64,000 nt of DNA from Membranipora membranacea (Eukaryota > Bryozoa > Gymnolaemata > Cheilostomatida > Membraniporidae), in NCBI GenBank assembly GCA_914767715.1, contig OU612073.1, forward strand, positions 20,336,001-20,400,000. The letters are read 5' to 3'. Under the pieces are notes generated by a model, which was not told the origin of the DNA, did no database searches, and saw only the letters and a program-made list of their open reading frames with translations. Made by a program: the position numbers and the translations under genes. This document shows, one piece after another, positions 50,901 to 63,975 of the stretch. Every line of letters begins with the position of its first letter. Within the stretch, counting starts at the first letter, position 1.

Positions 50901-53900
50901 TGACTTTCTGACAAGGAGTATTCCAGCGGAGTGGTTTACTCTTGACTATTTAATCAGTGTGTGTCATATTTATTTTTGGAGCACTAGGCAACGACTTCAT
51001 ATTGGAATAGTAAAGACAGCATGAAACGTTTTAAATCAATGATTTTCTGCTTTATTTTCTACACACATATAATCATGTATATATCACAGACCTCTTTGCC
51101 GCCATCTCTACCGAATCCACTCTCTCTATAACCACCAAATCCTGCTGCTGCATCAAACATGTTATGTCCATTAATCTGTAATCATCATCATAGTATATAG
51201 TACAGCCAGTCCATAACTTATCGTGGGCGGGCGATTAGTCACAGGCTGTCATAAGCTCAGCTCTTCATAACATAGTGGTTTTTGCCGGTTTCAATCTGAC
51301 ATATTATTAACTTTGCTTATTTCCTCAGTTACTCATGTATCATATATTAAAGTGACAGTCCTACTAGGCCATGTTTAGTGTGGTTTTAAAGATCTCAGGC
51401 TGAAAAGTCATAAGGGCATGAGAACTAAAACAGCCTGTGAACCTAATTGCAGTTAAACTACTGCCAAGTCTGAAAATTGAGATCAGAGCGATTATAGTGA
51501 TTTATTGCCTCCACCTGAACACTATGATCCACTATGATCCTTGCTCAAATATGTAAAAAAAGAAAAATGCTATTTTCCACAATTTTTATTTTTTCATTAT
51601 TTTTATTTGCCCTATGAACTCACAATTTTCGACTTACTGGGGTAACATATCCACTTTTCTAATAGGACTGACCCTTTAAGTGTAAGACATGCAAACTGAT
51701 CACAAAATGTGTTTGATATTCAATGACACACCAGCCTGACTCACATTATATTTGCATTATTTTACAGTAGGTACAACAAATGTTGTTGCTGTCTTCTCGG
51801 CTTTCAAAGTCATTTTATAGAGTGAGGAGACTTTCTGTAAGCACAAGAACCATATAAATTAGGACGTACCCAAATAGCGCCTGCTTTGATGAGTAGAGCT
51901 ACCTCGAGTGCCAGAGAGACATTCTCAGTCCACACGCTGCCTGCTAATCCGTATCTTGTATTGTTAGCTAAAGCCACTGCCTCTTTAGCTGTTCTAAACG
52001 GCAGAGCCACCAACACAGGACCAAATATCTGGAAAATAACATGTGACATTACGATTTGAAGATCTATAAACTTTGTTTGGAATTAATCATTTTGATACGA
52101 TGTTAAAGCATATGATGTTCATGATGTACATTGAAATTATCGCTTCAAAATGGTTAGTTACAACTGTGTGCTACTAGAGCAAATGAGAGGGTCATTATTA
52201 CTCTTATGTGATCTATTAGTCCATGAAATGGTAAAAACAGAACATCTGATCATTGCCCTCAACACAGGTTTGCATGGATTAACCGCTCAAATCAGAAATC
52301 TACCTCAAAGCTATACTGTTTGATTTAATTATGATCATGAACATGTAATTTGGTTTTACCTCCTCCTGTACGACTCTGGATACTGTCTGTACTTTAGATA
52401 TGAGAGTCGGAGGATAAAAACATCCACCTTCTGGCATACAAGCTGTAGCCTGGTACACCTGTAACAAACATAGATACAATGTACAGCTATGACAGGATTT
52501 TTCAAAATGAAATAGACGATGGGATGATCATACTAATATCTTTATTCAATTATTAATGCGGAAATAAGCACAATTCACACTTGAGGGAGGATCACACAGG
52601 TTTCAAAGTTTCAATAAAAGTGCCACTTCTGATTTATAAGGAAGATCAAGGTATCATACACGCCAAACTTTTAATTTGGATCAGGGATACAGTAAACAGC
52701 TATCTCTTGATAACAGGTTGAGTTTTGTTTACCTTTTGTAAATAGCCCTAGTCCTCAACTAATCTGACCTATACCTTATAATAACCAACTCTGATAATAG
52801 TGAAGTTCGAACAAGTCAAGTTTTTCTCAGGTACAGCTGCCAGTTCCTGAATACATACATGCATACATAGCTATTTGGTAGTATTACAGACTCTCCAGAT
52901 TAAATAGATATTACAGAGCAGACAAAGTAATATCATACCTCAGCTCCTTCCTTCCTAGCACTGTCTACATACTCAGCCACAGAAGCTCTCTGACTCTCAT
53001 CTACTATAGCTCCCATATCCATAGTCTTATCCAAGCTACTACCCACTCTGAAGTGTGTGAGACGCTGCTTCAGCTTATCTATAAACTTATCATGTATCGT
53101 CTCCTGTACAAGTAGCTTAGACCCAGCACTGCACACCTGACCAGTAAATAAAACATGTCTGAATATTTGTATTTACCAAGTGTTATCCATCTGTCACCTC
53201 TCTGTGATTTATTGCTCCATCTAATTCAAGTCATCCGTGTTTGTGAATTGTCCATTGTGGTGAGTTCTAACTTGAATTAACTGTTGATTTGTATTGCCAT
53301 GAGTAAATACAGTTTTGTTCCTGGTCTTTGACCTTCAATTCACAGACTTGTCAGTTTTTGAGAGGATTATTATACAACGCCACAAGTGATCCGGCCTCAG
53401 GCTTTTCCATTGACTGTTTGGCAGGAAAGAGATACCGGCTTGCAATTATTAAAGTTAGGCCTTCAGCAGCAGGCATTGCTCCAATATCGCCTTGTTTAAG
53501 GGTGGTGAAGTAACCGGCTGCCTCTGAGGGTGCTCAGCTTTACAGTTCAGTTACTAACCTGTCCCTGATTGAACCAGATAGCGTTGACCACTCCCTCCAC
53601 AGCACTGTCCAGATCAGCCGAGTCAAACACAATAAAAGGTGATTTACCTCCCAGCTCCAGGGATATTTTCTTACCAGATCCGGCTGTTAACCTCCTCAAC
53701 TTCTGTCCAACCTAAACATGTATAAGTTGATTGTCATACAATAAAAGTATAGTCCGCTTTTTGGAACAAGAAATTGCATGGTGGCCATTAGAAGTAGTAT
53801 TACATTGTAGTTGGAATGTTTGCAAATGTAATTGTCTCTAAGCACTTCCTAAGCCTCAAGAGTATGGGTACATGATGCCTGAAAATTAATCCATCACCTT

Positions 53901-56184
53901 TATAAAGACAAGATAATTGTAAGAAATTACCAAAGTGGAGCCGGTAAAAGCAACTTTGTCCACATCTTGATGTCCAGCCAATAAGCTGCCAAATGCACCA
54001 CTGCCTGTCACCACATTAAACACACCAGGAGGAAGCCCAGCCTCAGCGCATATCTCAGCCAGGAGCAGAGCAGAGAGGGACGTGTAGGAAGCTGGCTTCA
54101 GCACAACTGTGTTACCCATGGCAAGAGCTGGGGCTATTTTCCATGTCAGCAGCATAAGTGGGAAGTTCCAAGGTACAATAGCACCAACCACACCTGTGAT
54201 ATAAATGACAGCAAATGATGAGTGGTGTACGAGAGAAAGGTGAATACATTTCTGGTTAAGTCAATATACATTTAAAAAATATTCCCTATTGGCTTGACAT
54301 TCGGTAGGCCAAACAACTTTGGAGGTTGAGATTAATGTAAGCAGGAATTATCTCGGGCTTGCTTTTTGATAAAACACCCTCAATAACATTCACCCTGTTG
54401 TATGCATGTAATTTAAGTTTTTGAAACTAGATGCAATGTTTATAAATATCTTTGAAAACATGACATTTTATGAGGTCAAGAGGTCTAGTTAGGTCATATC
54501 ATAATAAATTGACGTAAAAAGGCAAAAACAGAATAATGAAACCTACCAATGGATTTCCAGTTTTGCATCTCCGTATCAGCGAGCTGTGCCCATCCTGCAT
54601 AGTGATAGAAGTGTCTGATAACTAGTGGTATGTCGGAGTCTCGAGTTTCTCTGAAAGTCTTACCGTTATCCATACTCTCTATAACACTTATCAGCCTGTT
54701 ATGTTTCTGCACATGACGAGCGATGCTGTAATAGTATGTTAATCGACATTGACATGGAGTACTGTGTAATTGACATTGATAAAGGGGTAATGCTCAGAAA
54801 CTCAGCACGCTCTGATAGCTTCCGCCATTTGAAGTTTAATTTGTATGCGTACCCATTTAAAGTTGTCCTACCAATTTTGCACTACTGTCAAAGGAGGGCA
54901 ACTCCTTATGGGTAATTGACATAGCCATCTGTATATACTAATTTTGTGATATTGGCATAAGATTTACTCCAGCATGCAAAGAGACAAAGGTAACTCCAAA
55001 TTACAAAACTCCGAGTAAGAGCAGCAGCCTGGGAACCCATGCAAGGTTATCCAAACCTCCTTTCATATTCATTTTGCATTAGGTGACTTTTGTGTAGGCT
55101 GGAATTCAGATGGCACCAATGAACTAAAGGTTTAGAGGTTTAGTTCATTGATGGCACACAGGGCAACTTATTGAGCAACTCGTAAAGATAATAGCGACAT
55201 GTGAGTATGGGGCCTACCTGTATAGATGTCTTGCCCTTTCATGAGGAGAGAGTTTACTCCAGGTAGTATGAGCTTTCCTAGCAGTAGATACAGCATGATC
55301 TACATCCTCGCTCTCTCCTCTCATAGTGGTACACAGCACCTTACCTGAGGAATAATCAATAAGAATAATGATACATCTGGGAAACAGTCTCAATGGTGTG
55401 TCACACAATCTGGTCTTGATCAGTCATTACAATGAAGGTCTGTTTATTTGAAAGCTATTGAAACAAACCAGATGAACACCTTGTGAGTCATTTATTTAAT
55501 TTGATCATTGAGCTTTGCAAACCTATATACCCTTATACTATGACAGTACTATACCCGGTGTTATATTAGCATACCAGTAGCTGGATTCTTCACGTCATAT
55601 GTTTTTCTTCCTGAGGGTTGATGGTATTTTCCACCAATGAAATGTCCAAATGCCCTCTGCTTGTCTTCGAGCCATGCCTGGAATACAAAAATCAGAGAGT
55701 GCGATCAATTCGGTTATACATATATACAGTTTGCATGTCAGTAGAGTAGTAGAACTAGAAGTAGATAGTAATCACTAACTAACAGTCAATCAAAAACATA
55801 AATGATGATATATATATAGAACTATAACTATATTGAGGCTTGACATGCATTTGCCACCTAACACTGAAAGTAGCTTCAATGGTTTAATTGCTTAATCAGA
55901 ACGGATAACCATCATTAAAAAGCAAGAGGATGATGAGGTGAGGGAGGTCTGAGTGGAGTGAGATCAGACTCGACTGATTACTGAAACAGTTTGTTTAATC
56001 ATTCATGCTTAATCAATCCTCTACTGATAATGAAACAGTATTATTTTACCTGTGCAACATTATCAGCTTCTGGAGCAGGACCATAACTCATGCTCTCAAA
56101 TAGCTCTGCAATTGATTGTCCTGCAGAGCCTGCATTTTGTCCAGAGCTTGCACCTTGCACATTTGCAGGAGTGGAGGCTGCCAT
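44984..56184 (-). CDS. ALDH16A1: Aldehyde dehydrogenase family 16 member A1
   Basis: ALDH16A1 is the two-domain member of the NAD(P)-dependent aldehyde dehydrogenase superfamily. Sixteen exons (high to low): 56184-56050, 55677-55575, 55344-55218, 54725-54547, 54193-53931, 53711-53559, 53136-52939, 52458-52360, 52028-51870, 51175-51092, 50767-50607, 49981-49814, 49461-49257, 47260-47075, 46257-46159, 45184-44984. All joins keep frame: 839 residues (human 802). Domain 1 (about residues 45-500) keeps the catalytic set: Asn191 in VPWNFP, LKPA, Glu288 in LELGGKSP and Cys322 in NQGQ-VCSAG, with [15 protein letters not shown] near its end. Domain 2 (about residues 560-839) keeps the fold ([27 protein letters not shown]) but where the nucleophile would lie reads [13 protein letters not shown], without Cys. 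Human ALDH16A1 is reported to lack the catalytic Cys, so this copy may be active. N-terminal 30 residues are low-complexity Ala/Ser/Gly. Confidence 0.95.
47261..49256. other. ALDH16A1 intron 13, 2 kb
   Basis: The longest intron of this gene. No embedded gene or clear transposon was recognised. Confidence 0.4.
49732..49788. repeat. Compact hairpin with MITE-terminus motif, ALDH16A1 intron 12
   Basis: TAGCTTGTCTTGACAAGC (49732-49749) pairs with GCTTGCCAAGACAAGCTA (49771-49788), 17 of 18 positions, loop 21 nt. Each arm also contains part of its own palindrome (AGCTTGTC/GACAAGCT). Same motif as the ends of the 30135-30476 MITE. Confidence 0.75.
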
Positions 56185-56774
56185 GTTGAATTTTAGACTA
56201 ATAACAATGACACCTTGGTGTCGATGATGAGCCGTAAATTACCGAATGTTGTTCTATCAATTCATAGGCTAATACAACTTCCCAGGGTCCGAATTGTCAA
56301 GGAAAGAGTTGTCCCCTCTTACAACTGGGGAGAAAACTCTCTTCATAACTTGAATAGAAAATAAAAATCCCAAAAATTAGATTTTAGCCAGTTCTATTCC
56401 AAAACCTTGGTCTTTGCTCTTTGGCGATATTTGACTGTACTCATTGCGTTTTTTTTTTCATGGGGGATATTCAAACGTTGCCACAACACCAACAAAACTT
56501 GCCAAGACATGCTAATGTAAATCATGGCCCCAGCAATGTTGACATGGATACTTTTTGAAAAGAGATGGGATGGTCTTGGTCATCCAAATTCAAAGAATTT
56601 CTTCCGCAGAACATTCTATGGCGACTTTGTGTTTGTTTTAACATTGCAAAAACACAATGTATATTACATTATAGCCGGTCTAGTCATGACAGGTCAGTTA
56701 TAATTCTAGCGAGCTTAAGTTCATTTGTAGTATGGAAGTAAGGATGTAGAGACTGAGTTCTCTTATTCAAGAGT
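56185..56774. promoter_or_regulatory. Divergent intergenic region, ALDH16A1 / small ORF
   Basis: 590 bp between the ALDH16A1 start (minus) and the start of the small plus-strand ORF. Contains a solo CTTGCCAAGACATGCTA (56498-56514) matching the MITE-terminus motif. No clear core promoter element. Confidence 0.35.
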
Positions 56775-57080
56775 ATGAAAAGCAGTATTTTTGTACAAAT
56801 CACACAATGGAAATTACCATACAGGGTTCCCCAACTAGTTACCGGACCAAGGTCACTTTCACAACGTGCATTGGTCAAAGCACAATCACCCATATCAGGA
56901 CAAATTTCCCAGCTCAAAACTCTCTCCGCAAAATTAAGTGAGGAACCAGTTCTTGAGATATTAATTAGCAAGTTTGAGGCTGAGTCTGATGATGTTGCTA
57001 CAATCCGATCAAAATTACTTAGAGAAGAGAATTATTATGACCAGCCTGATAGAATGGGTTGGTTTGGTATAAATAATTAG
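56775..57080 (+). CDS. Unknown 101-residue protein, single exon
   Basis: Open frame with an ATG start and TAG stop, lying in the 1.2-kb gap between ALDH16A1 and the anaphylatoxin-module gene. The N-terminal half (KLPYRVPQLVTGPRSLSQRA) is basic, hydroxylated and acid-free, as in a mitochondrial presequence. The C-terminal half is helical and charged (SEEPVLEILISKFEAESDDV) and ends DRMGWFGINN. I do not recognise the family. Amino-acid usage looks protein-like and the position between two genes fits a compact gene, but an upstream exon is possible (a tract CCATACAG precedes GGTTCCCC). Confidence 0.45.
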   Translation: MKSSIFVQITQWKLPYRVPQLVTGPRSLSQRALVKAQSPISGQISQLKTLSAKLSEEPVLEILISKFEAESDDVATIRSKLLREENYYDQPDRMGWFGINN

Positions 57081-57239
57081 CAGAATACTAGAGATTTGAT
57101 TAATGGAATTTTTTTGTATTTAATGGGATTGAAGAACTATATCTCGTTGAATGATTTGTATGAAGAAATATACAGGTTGTGGCTAAAATGCCAAACATAA
57201 AAAAGTTTGGTTAAAAGTGTGCATAGCTCTTTTGGTGCA

Positions 57240-57245
57240 TTTATT
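57240..57245 (-). promoter_or_regulatory. Poly(A) signal for the anaphylatoxin-module gene
   Basis: TTTATT on the plus strand, AATAAA on the transcript, about 150 nt after the stop at 57394. Confidence 0.4.
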
Positions 57246-57393
57246 ACAGTATGATTATCGTGTGCACTGAATTTATAAAAAAATATTGTTAAGTCAAATG
57301 CACTAACAGATTTGGTATTCATTGCCTACTGAAGCACGTGGATCTAGTAGGATTGTGTAGGTAGTTGGCATATCTGTTGGTTATTAGCGTTGT

Positions 57394-60300
57394 TTAATTG
57401 CCGTTGCGTTTGACTGTACGTCCGGACTTGTCTCCCCAGCTTGGTGGAGTCTTATCTACAAAGTAGTAGTGTCCACTCTCATCCATTCTCATACCCTCAG
57501 GCATCTTCCTTCCATGTTTGTCCTTCAGTGCTCCTGAAAAGAAAACCAAGAATATTTTTATTTACAACGCTGTTGATATAAATTATGATACACAAGTAGT
57601 TGTCCTTTCTATTGATGGCATGTGACAACTCCTAAAATAATCATTGCTAGATCCTAGCAGCAGGGAGTTTGCTGGCAGTAGCTAGATTCCTCAGAATTGC
57701 AGTTCATCACACTGTTGGTTGTGTCCATGACTTTGTGCGTTTCAATATGTGGTACGGCCAGAAACATATACCCATATGAACATTTATGATATATTTTATA
57801 TGTTTATGGTGATGACATGAAATGCTAGAACAGGGCACAATAACGATGACGTCACCCATATCTCACCTGGGTTCCTCTCTTTCTTATGGTTACCCCTGCC
57901 CTTCCTGTCTGCATTCCTCTGGAATTTTCTAAAAAAAAAGAGCAAAAGCGGTTGATGAGAATTTACTCTACTGCATATTATAAGTTGTAACAAAATCCCA
58001 GAGACGGGGCATGATAAAAAAGCCCATACTCCCTCAGAGTGTTTCCTAACAACGATTACAACGCATGAGCTTCTCATAGCATGATAATTCAACCTTCAGC
58101 AGTTTTTTTTTGGTATTTTATGGTAAGTTGATACCATGTGTCTAAAAAGAATTTAGAAGAAAAACTGACGTTTTTATTCAACTATGAGCTACAAGTGCTA
58201 TGGAAGAACTTCTTCCTCTTACATACATCTTGCACCCTTAAAAAGTTGTACTTAACACCATCATAGAGCTACATACCTATCCATAGTTTTGACTGTCACA
58301 CAGCAATCCATGAATGTCTGAGCACATTCCACATCGACAGCACCTTCAGGCCACTCAGATTCAAAGTTAGTCAAACTCAGGTCACATGCTTCATCATCGG
58401 CAACGCCGTCCAGGGCTATGGTTGTGTTCTTACCGGCAACGCAACACATATCTAAAGGGATCAGAAACCATAGAGCTCAACGTTAACAGAACAAAACAAC
58501 GGAAGTAAACAACATAATCTAATAGGACACGACCTGATAGTATAAATCTCATGACCATGTGCAGCCTTCTTTGAACTTGTATATGCTCAGCCTTTGTTTT
58601 ATGAGGATTAAAAACGAGTTAAAAGCTGTGAGAAAAATTGAGAATTTAAACTAAGCAAATCTACAGAATTGTCAAGCAGCCACATCCAGTACACCAAAAT
58701 TGAAGTGGTTATTTATTAATGCAAAAAGCTCTCCACTTCACAAACCTTTATCTGCGAAAGTGACATCATACATTTCCTCCTCCATGATTTCTTCGATCTC
58801 CTGGAAGGTCTCATCAGGTACAATGAGAGCCTCTTCCTCCATGAAAAGTTCCTCCTCAGCAGCTAATTCAGCCTCTTCAGATGAGGAGCTGAAATAACAC
58901 AGACATATTCTCAGAGTTCAAATAAAACTTTTTAAAACAAATTTATTTATTTTCCTTAACCTGATATCTGAACAACAGTTTTCTAAAATTTAGTTTGGTG
59001 GCTGTGAAAAGAGCGTGATGAATATTTAATGTGGTGAAGCATAATTCCTTGAACCTTTACAGATATGAGCGATAGTATATTTATATCTTACCCGGCTGCT
59101 GGTCTCTGTTTTCTTCCTCTTCTTGCATCTTTCCTTCCCTGCTTCTTCTCCTTCTTCATCACATTTCTGTCAAATTTCTTGCCTAGAAAATTTATTATCA
59201 GTTTAATTTCATGGAGCTAAGTGGAAAACAGAACAAATTTTGCAAAATGATTGCAAAACATTAGAGCATCAGTGTGCGATTTCAAAGCATGGAATGACCA
59301 TAAGAGACAACTGGGAACATAAAAGTTTGAAATACCTTTTCTAATTGATTCATCATTGACAGTTTTAGGTCGCCATCTTTTACCTCCTCTGCCTTTGCCT
59401 CGGTTACCCATTCTTTTCTCATCGCTATCACTGTCCTCCTCACTCCTAGATTTACCTGCAAAAATATCCATATATATGAATATAACCTGGCCCACAAAAG
59501 TGCTGTACGTCATTTTTGTATGCCTGATGATTTTGAGTAATCTTCTTTAATCATCAGTGAAGTCTAGTAGTTAAGTAGTTAAACTGCGCAAACAGCTGTA
59601 AGGGAGATTTGCGTCACACAGAGATAATAATATGATGGTGCACTTGCACCGTTTGATTGGTTGAGTTGAGTGTGATGGTTTGTTGTCTGTAATTGGTTCT
59701 ACTGGCACTGGATATAACGCATGTGCTCACACTGCTTTCGGTTATGATACAATTTGATCCATTGCATGCACTGATTTGTGTACCTATTTTAGATTTACCT
59801 CCTCTATGTCTACCTCTGTAGAGAGTTTTGTCTTCTGAACTCTCGACATCATCCTCGTCACTCATGGAGTCGCCCTCACTTGACATTGAAGAGGATGATC
59901 CATGCTTCAGCTTCTTCAACATTACGAAGGCTTTCTTGTACACACTTCTCACTAATTCTCTACAAAAAATTCAGAATTTAGGTGTTTTTTTTATCCGATA
60001 AAACCAGAGTAGGCACAATCAAGGTCAAGTGCCTATTCCTCTTAACAAAACACGGATGATTACCACGATAGGTTACAGCAAGTGAGCTTGCACATTGGTG
60101 AGAGATTGAGAGGACTCATGGTAATGATCAAAAGTAAGCTTGAATCATTCAGCTGTCTTACTCGTCATTGTTCTCATTGATGCAGCAGGAGAGGAATCCT
60201 TTAACACATGAGAAATCTCTGGCTGTCTCATCCTCTTCTGACAATGCCATGTACTCATTGAAGCACTGCTTAGGGTTGCCATCAATACTGGATGCATTAC

Positions 60301-62452
60301 CAGCCTCGCAACAGGACTCAAATGTCTCCTCGTCTAAAAAATTAATGTATGATTTATGGGTTCCATTAAAATTTAATGATGAGTTGTACTTAGTCTGTCC
60401 AACCAGTGGACCTGGACTGTATCGAAATTCAAAAACCCCCGTTATCAGTTCATAGATTTGGAGATTGAACATCATAGTTTCAAAGCTTACCAAAGTTGTG
60501 TTTGTTCTTGCCTCCTCGTTTGTGATGTGGTCTGCCTCCCTTCCTATGATGAGATTGTTTACTGCTGAATTCATCACAGAACTCTTCTTTCATATCAGCA
60601 ATGCACTCATCTCTATCTTCAGCTACAAAGAGTAGAACTGAGTCATCACTGGGAACTAGCAACTAATGCGAACCTAACAATGCACTTTTCTATAACTAAT
60701 CGCAATGCAATGCAATTGCAATGCAATGCAATGCAATTCAAGCGGAAGAGAACGTTCACTCTAGCCTGAAACACACCTTTCCTGGTTGGAGTCAGACATT
60801 GATCCTAGTTCTCAGCTTAGTTATACTGAATATTTTAACATGAAACTGAAAGGACAATGTTTATATCTCTGGGCTTGAGAATTTTTTAGTCCCTCTTCTC
60901 AACCAAAGGTTACTATAAGGCTGCTCCTACCTTCACAACACTCAGCAAACTTGACCTTATCCTTGTTCTCACAGGCTTTGTCGTGGTTTTTGGCTCTCAT
61001 ATTTTTGAAACATGTCATCCTATCAGATTCATCCTGCAAAGATAACAATGACTAGCTGTTCACCATGGTGTAGCTGGTTGTTAAGATTGGTATAAATATC
61101 AAGTAAACCGATCAGGCACCAATACAGAATTCTCAATGTTAGACATAGCTCGTTCGGTAATAGTCAGAAATTGTTGATGATTGACGATCTAAACAATAAC
61201 CTCCTGACAACAAGTGTTCCAGCCAGCTTTCTTAGAGTTCTCCATGACCATAAGATAAAGTTTCTCCACAAGAGGATTGTGCTTAGCCATCTTCACTCTG
61301 CTACACAACATCTCTACTCTTTTCTCCATATCAATCTGCTCAGAACAAACAAAAAAGGCAAATTATTGATGGCGAGTGCTTTTAGATACTTTTCTAGTTT
61401 GCCAAATGCTTGACAGTCAATGGTCTTCGATTCACCATTATTACTGGTCAAATACCATGAGATCAATAGGAAGTTTCTATGGGCATAAATGGTATGGTAT
61501 GGCAATAAAGAACAGAATTATATCAGCATCAACTAAGAATTTGAAATCAAGCACAGGATTGGCTTCAACAAACATTGAAGTTGTTGGAGTTCCAACTGTG
61601 AAAGTTCACAGCCAGGAAAACGTAACTCAAAAGACAGGCAACCTCGAATAATTTCACTGTAAAGAAGAGCAGCGGACTAGGAACCCTGGCTATATTTTCA
61701 TGTACCATACTTACACATCTCTTGGGTCCCTTCAAAGACTTATACACGTGATTCTTATGCATCTTCTCGTGATGCTTTAGAAGCTTCATTGTACTTTTAA
61801 CACTTTCTTTTGCCATCTTATGGTGTGGTCTTTTACCATGTCTTCCTGCAAAACACAAACAAGCTAGTTTTAGAAGACCAGTAATATAATAAATAGGTAA
61901 GAGTGGGTGGAAACTAATTAAAGCCTCTACTCTCAAATCTGCAAAAGTAACGGCAATGAAACCAGATCTTAATGAGAGAAAGAGAATCAAAATACATGCA
62001 TATCTATGGAGTGGGTTCTGAAAAGCTCATAATCCTTTTATATTTTCAGCATGCATAATCTTAAACTTTTAAATGTGTGGTTAGAAGGAATTGATAAAGT
62101 AATCAGAGTTACTCACCCCTGATTTTTCCGTGCCTGGACCTATCTCCAGATTCTTTGCTTCCCTCTGAGCTCATCTCCTCTGAACTCATGTATTCAGTTT
62201 CGTCTTCTGCAAAAAAAAAAGATCCAGTTATAATATGAGATGATCAAACCACAAGTTTTATTACTTGTTTGAATCAAAACAACTGCACTTTGGTAACAAC
62301 AACCCTGCCTGCATGAACAGAGGTGTTTCCAGTCTACAAAAAGTTTACAACAAACTACAACTTGAGTTAGGCATATTACCTTCTGTAGATTCCGATTCAG
62401 TCTGATTCCTCATCAACTCATCAGTGAAGTCCATGATACTCAAAACCATCTC
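57394..62452 (-). CDS. Anaphylatoxin-like module protein with charged linkers, 5' partial
   Basis: Fourteen exons join in frame (high to low): 62452-62380, 62206-62117, 61845-61715, 61335-61201, 61033-60931, 60622-60491, 60333-60162, 59959-59799, 59455-59336, 59182-59092, 58888-58746, 58451-58277, 57928-57867, 57533-57394; 575 residues to the stop, N-terminus not found. Cysteine modules of the form CC...C...C-x2-[AGT]-F-x2-CC recur: exons D/E (NTCCQEDESDRMTC...FAECC), exon G (ESCCEAGN...CVKGFLSCC) and exon L (DMCCVAGKN...CAQTFMDCC). This is the anaphylatoxin-like (fibulin/complement) pattern. Linkers alternate between His/Lys/Arg-rich (SHHRKGGRPHHKRGGKNKHN) and Ser/acidic (SSSSMSSEGDSMSDEDD) or poly-Glu. 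A secreted matrix protein is inferred; a signal peptide would be in a missing upstream exon. The intact frames and consistent phases make it a real gene; exact function is unknown. Confidence 0.75.
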
Positions 62453-62597
62453 CTGAGAAGAGAAATCAACTTAATAAACCATTTATATATATACTAGATT
62501 ATAAGAAGCTTTACAGGGTGGGACTTAAATTGTCTTATGACAAAAGAATTTGGCAGCTCAGCAATAATCATTAATGAGTACAGAATGTGAAGGAGCT

Positions 62598-62659
62598 CCA
62601 AATGGGGCCATTCTACATTACTGGAGCACCAAATGGGGCCATTCTACATTACTGGTGCA
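62598..62659. repeat. 31-bp unit repeated twice in tandem
   Basis: CCAAATGGGGCCATTCTACA begins at 62598 and again at 62629; the copies continue alike through ATTACTGG and then differ by one base before GCA. Confidence 0.85.
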
Positions 62660-63960
62660 TTGATGCAGACATTTTCACTACACATCTGTAGGGAACCCCA
62701 ACATTTGTTTGGCATTGACAATTACCCTGCGTTTCGAAGAGAAGAAAAATGAAAAGCACAATATTTTATCAGCAATTTCAATAAAACCAAAACCTCCCAC
62801 CACAAAATTGATTTTTTGTAACAGTCTGATACACATTTGTGGTTTTTTGAGACGTTAGATTGGAATGATTAGATAAACATTTTTTTCAAATGCGGACATT
62901 TTATCAAAACACTCAGCTCAGGCTATAGATTTGATAAACATATCACATTGCATGTACAAAAACATTCTCACCGGGATGTTTGCTCCAGCTGTACCCGTGC
63001 AAAAAGATATAAAACTCACATCAAGGCACTCCTACTTTCACAATTTTTATGTTTTTATATTTTCAAAGCCACAAAGTTTTATTGTTTTACCAGATCCTGT
63101 TTTGATATCATACCACAGCGGGGAGAAAGTCGTATGAGTCAGCAATGTTATGAATAACAACAGGCAAAATAACAGCATTGCCAACAGGGTTGGCTGCCTA
63201 ACCAAATCAAATATCACAGTGGGCAGGGTATTTGTATATCGTGAGTCAGCACTATTACAGTAGTGAGGTCACATGGGGTCTTCTGTGAAACTGATAGTTT
63301 TGGCAGCAGCTTTATATCCCTTCTGTAACTTGTCAAACTCTGACAGGCAGCTGCCGAACAACAATCTCAATTGTAGTCTACTTCGTTCATTATGTGGTAT
63401 TTTTCACATTAAAATGATCATCCATGGATTTGGTTTTATAAGCTCGGCCTACGGTGCATCAAGAATTGAAGGGGTGACTAGGTTATTTTTAAGTTCAAGA
63501 ATAAAAATCGCGATGCTACCAACAGAGTTGTATCGAAGTTAGCACAGATGGTGATTTATTAGAAACATCAAAATTTTACAGATTCCGACTCCCGGAGTTG
63601 GCTGGAAATATCTATGATGTAAACAACTCATTCAGAAATTTTGACACTCTGATCTGATAATGCCACTTGCAAAACTCAGGATTAAATGGTCGATTGAAAG
63701 GGGATTAAAGGGTAAAAGTAAAACAAAGAAAGGTGATGAATAAAGAAGTTTTGCTAATCCATTAAAATTTTCACTGTCTGGATTTAAACTCTATTCAATC
63801 GAGCTAGTTTCTAAGAATGTCAAGCTGAGAAATAACCGAGAATAATAACAGCTCATCAGGTCTAACCCGGCAGGAAGATGGTAGATGTAGAGCCTGACCA
63901 ATCTTAATTTCTAAGCTACAGATGGAGAGTGGAAATAAAGATCACAATCACTGGATATTG

Positions 63961-63975
63961 CCCCCCCCCCCCCCC
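63961..63975 (+). repeat. C15 homopolymer
   Basis: Fifteen consecutive C near the window's end. On the complementary strand it could form a G-quadruplex. Confidence 0.85.

Noticed and set aside
63273..63542. Plus-strand 89-residue frame with a signal-peptide-like start
   Set aside because: No domain, no conserved pattern, no supporting downstream exon; composition after residue 20 is unremarkable.
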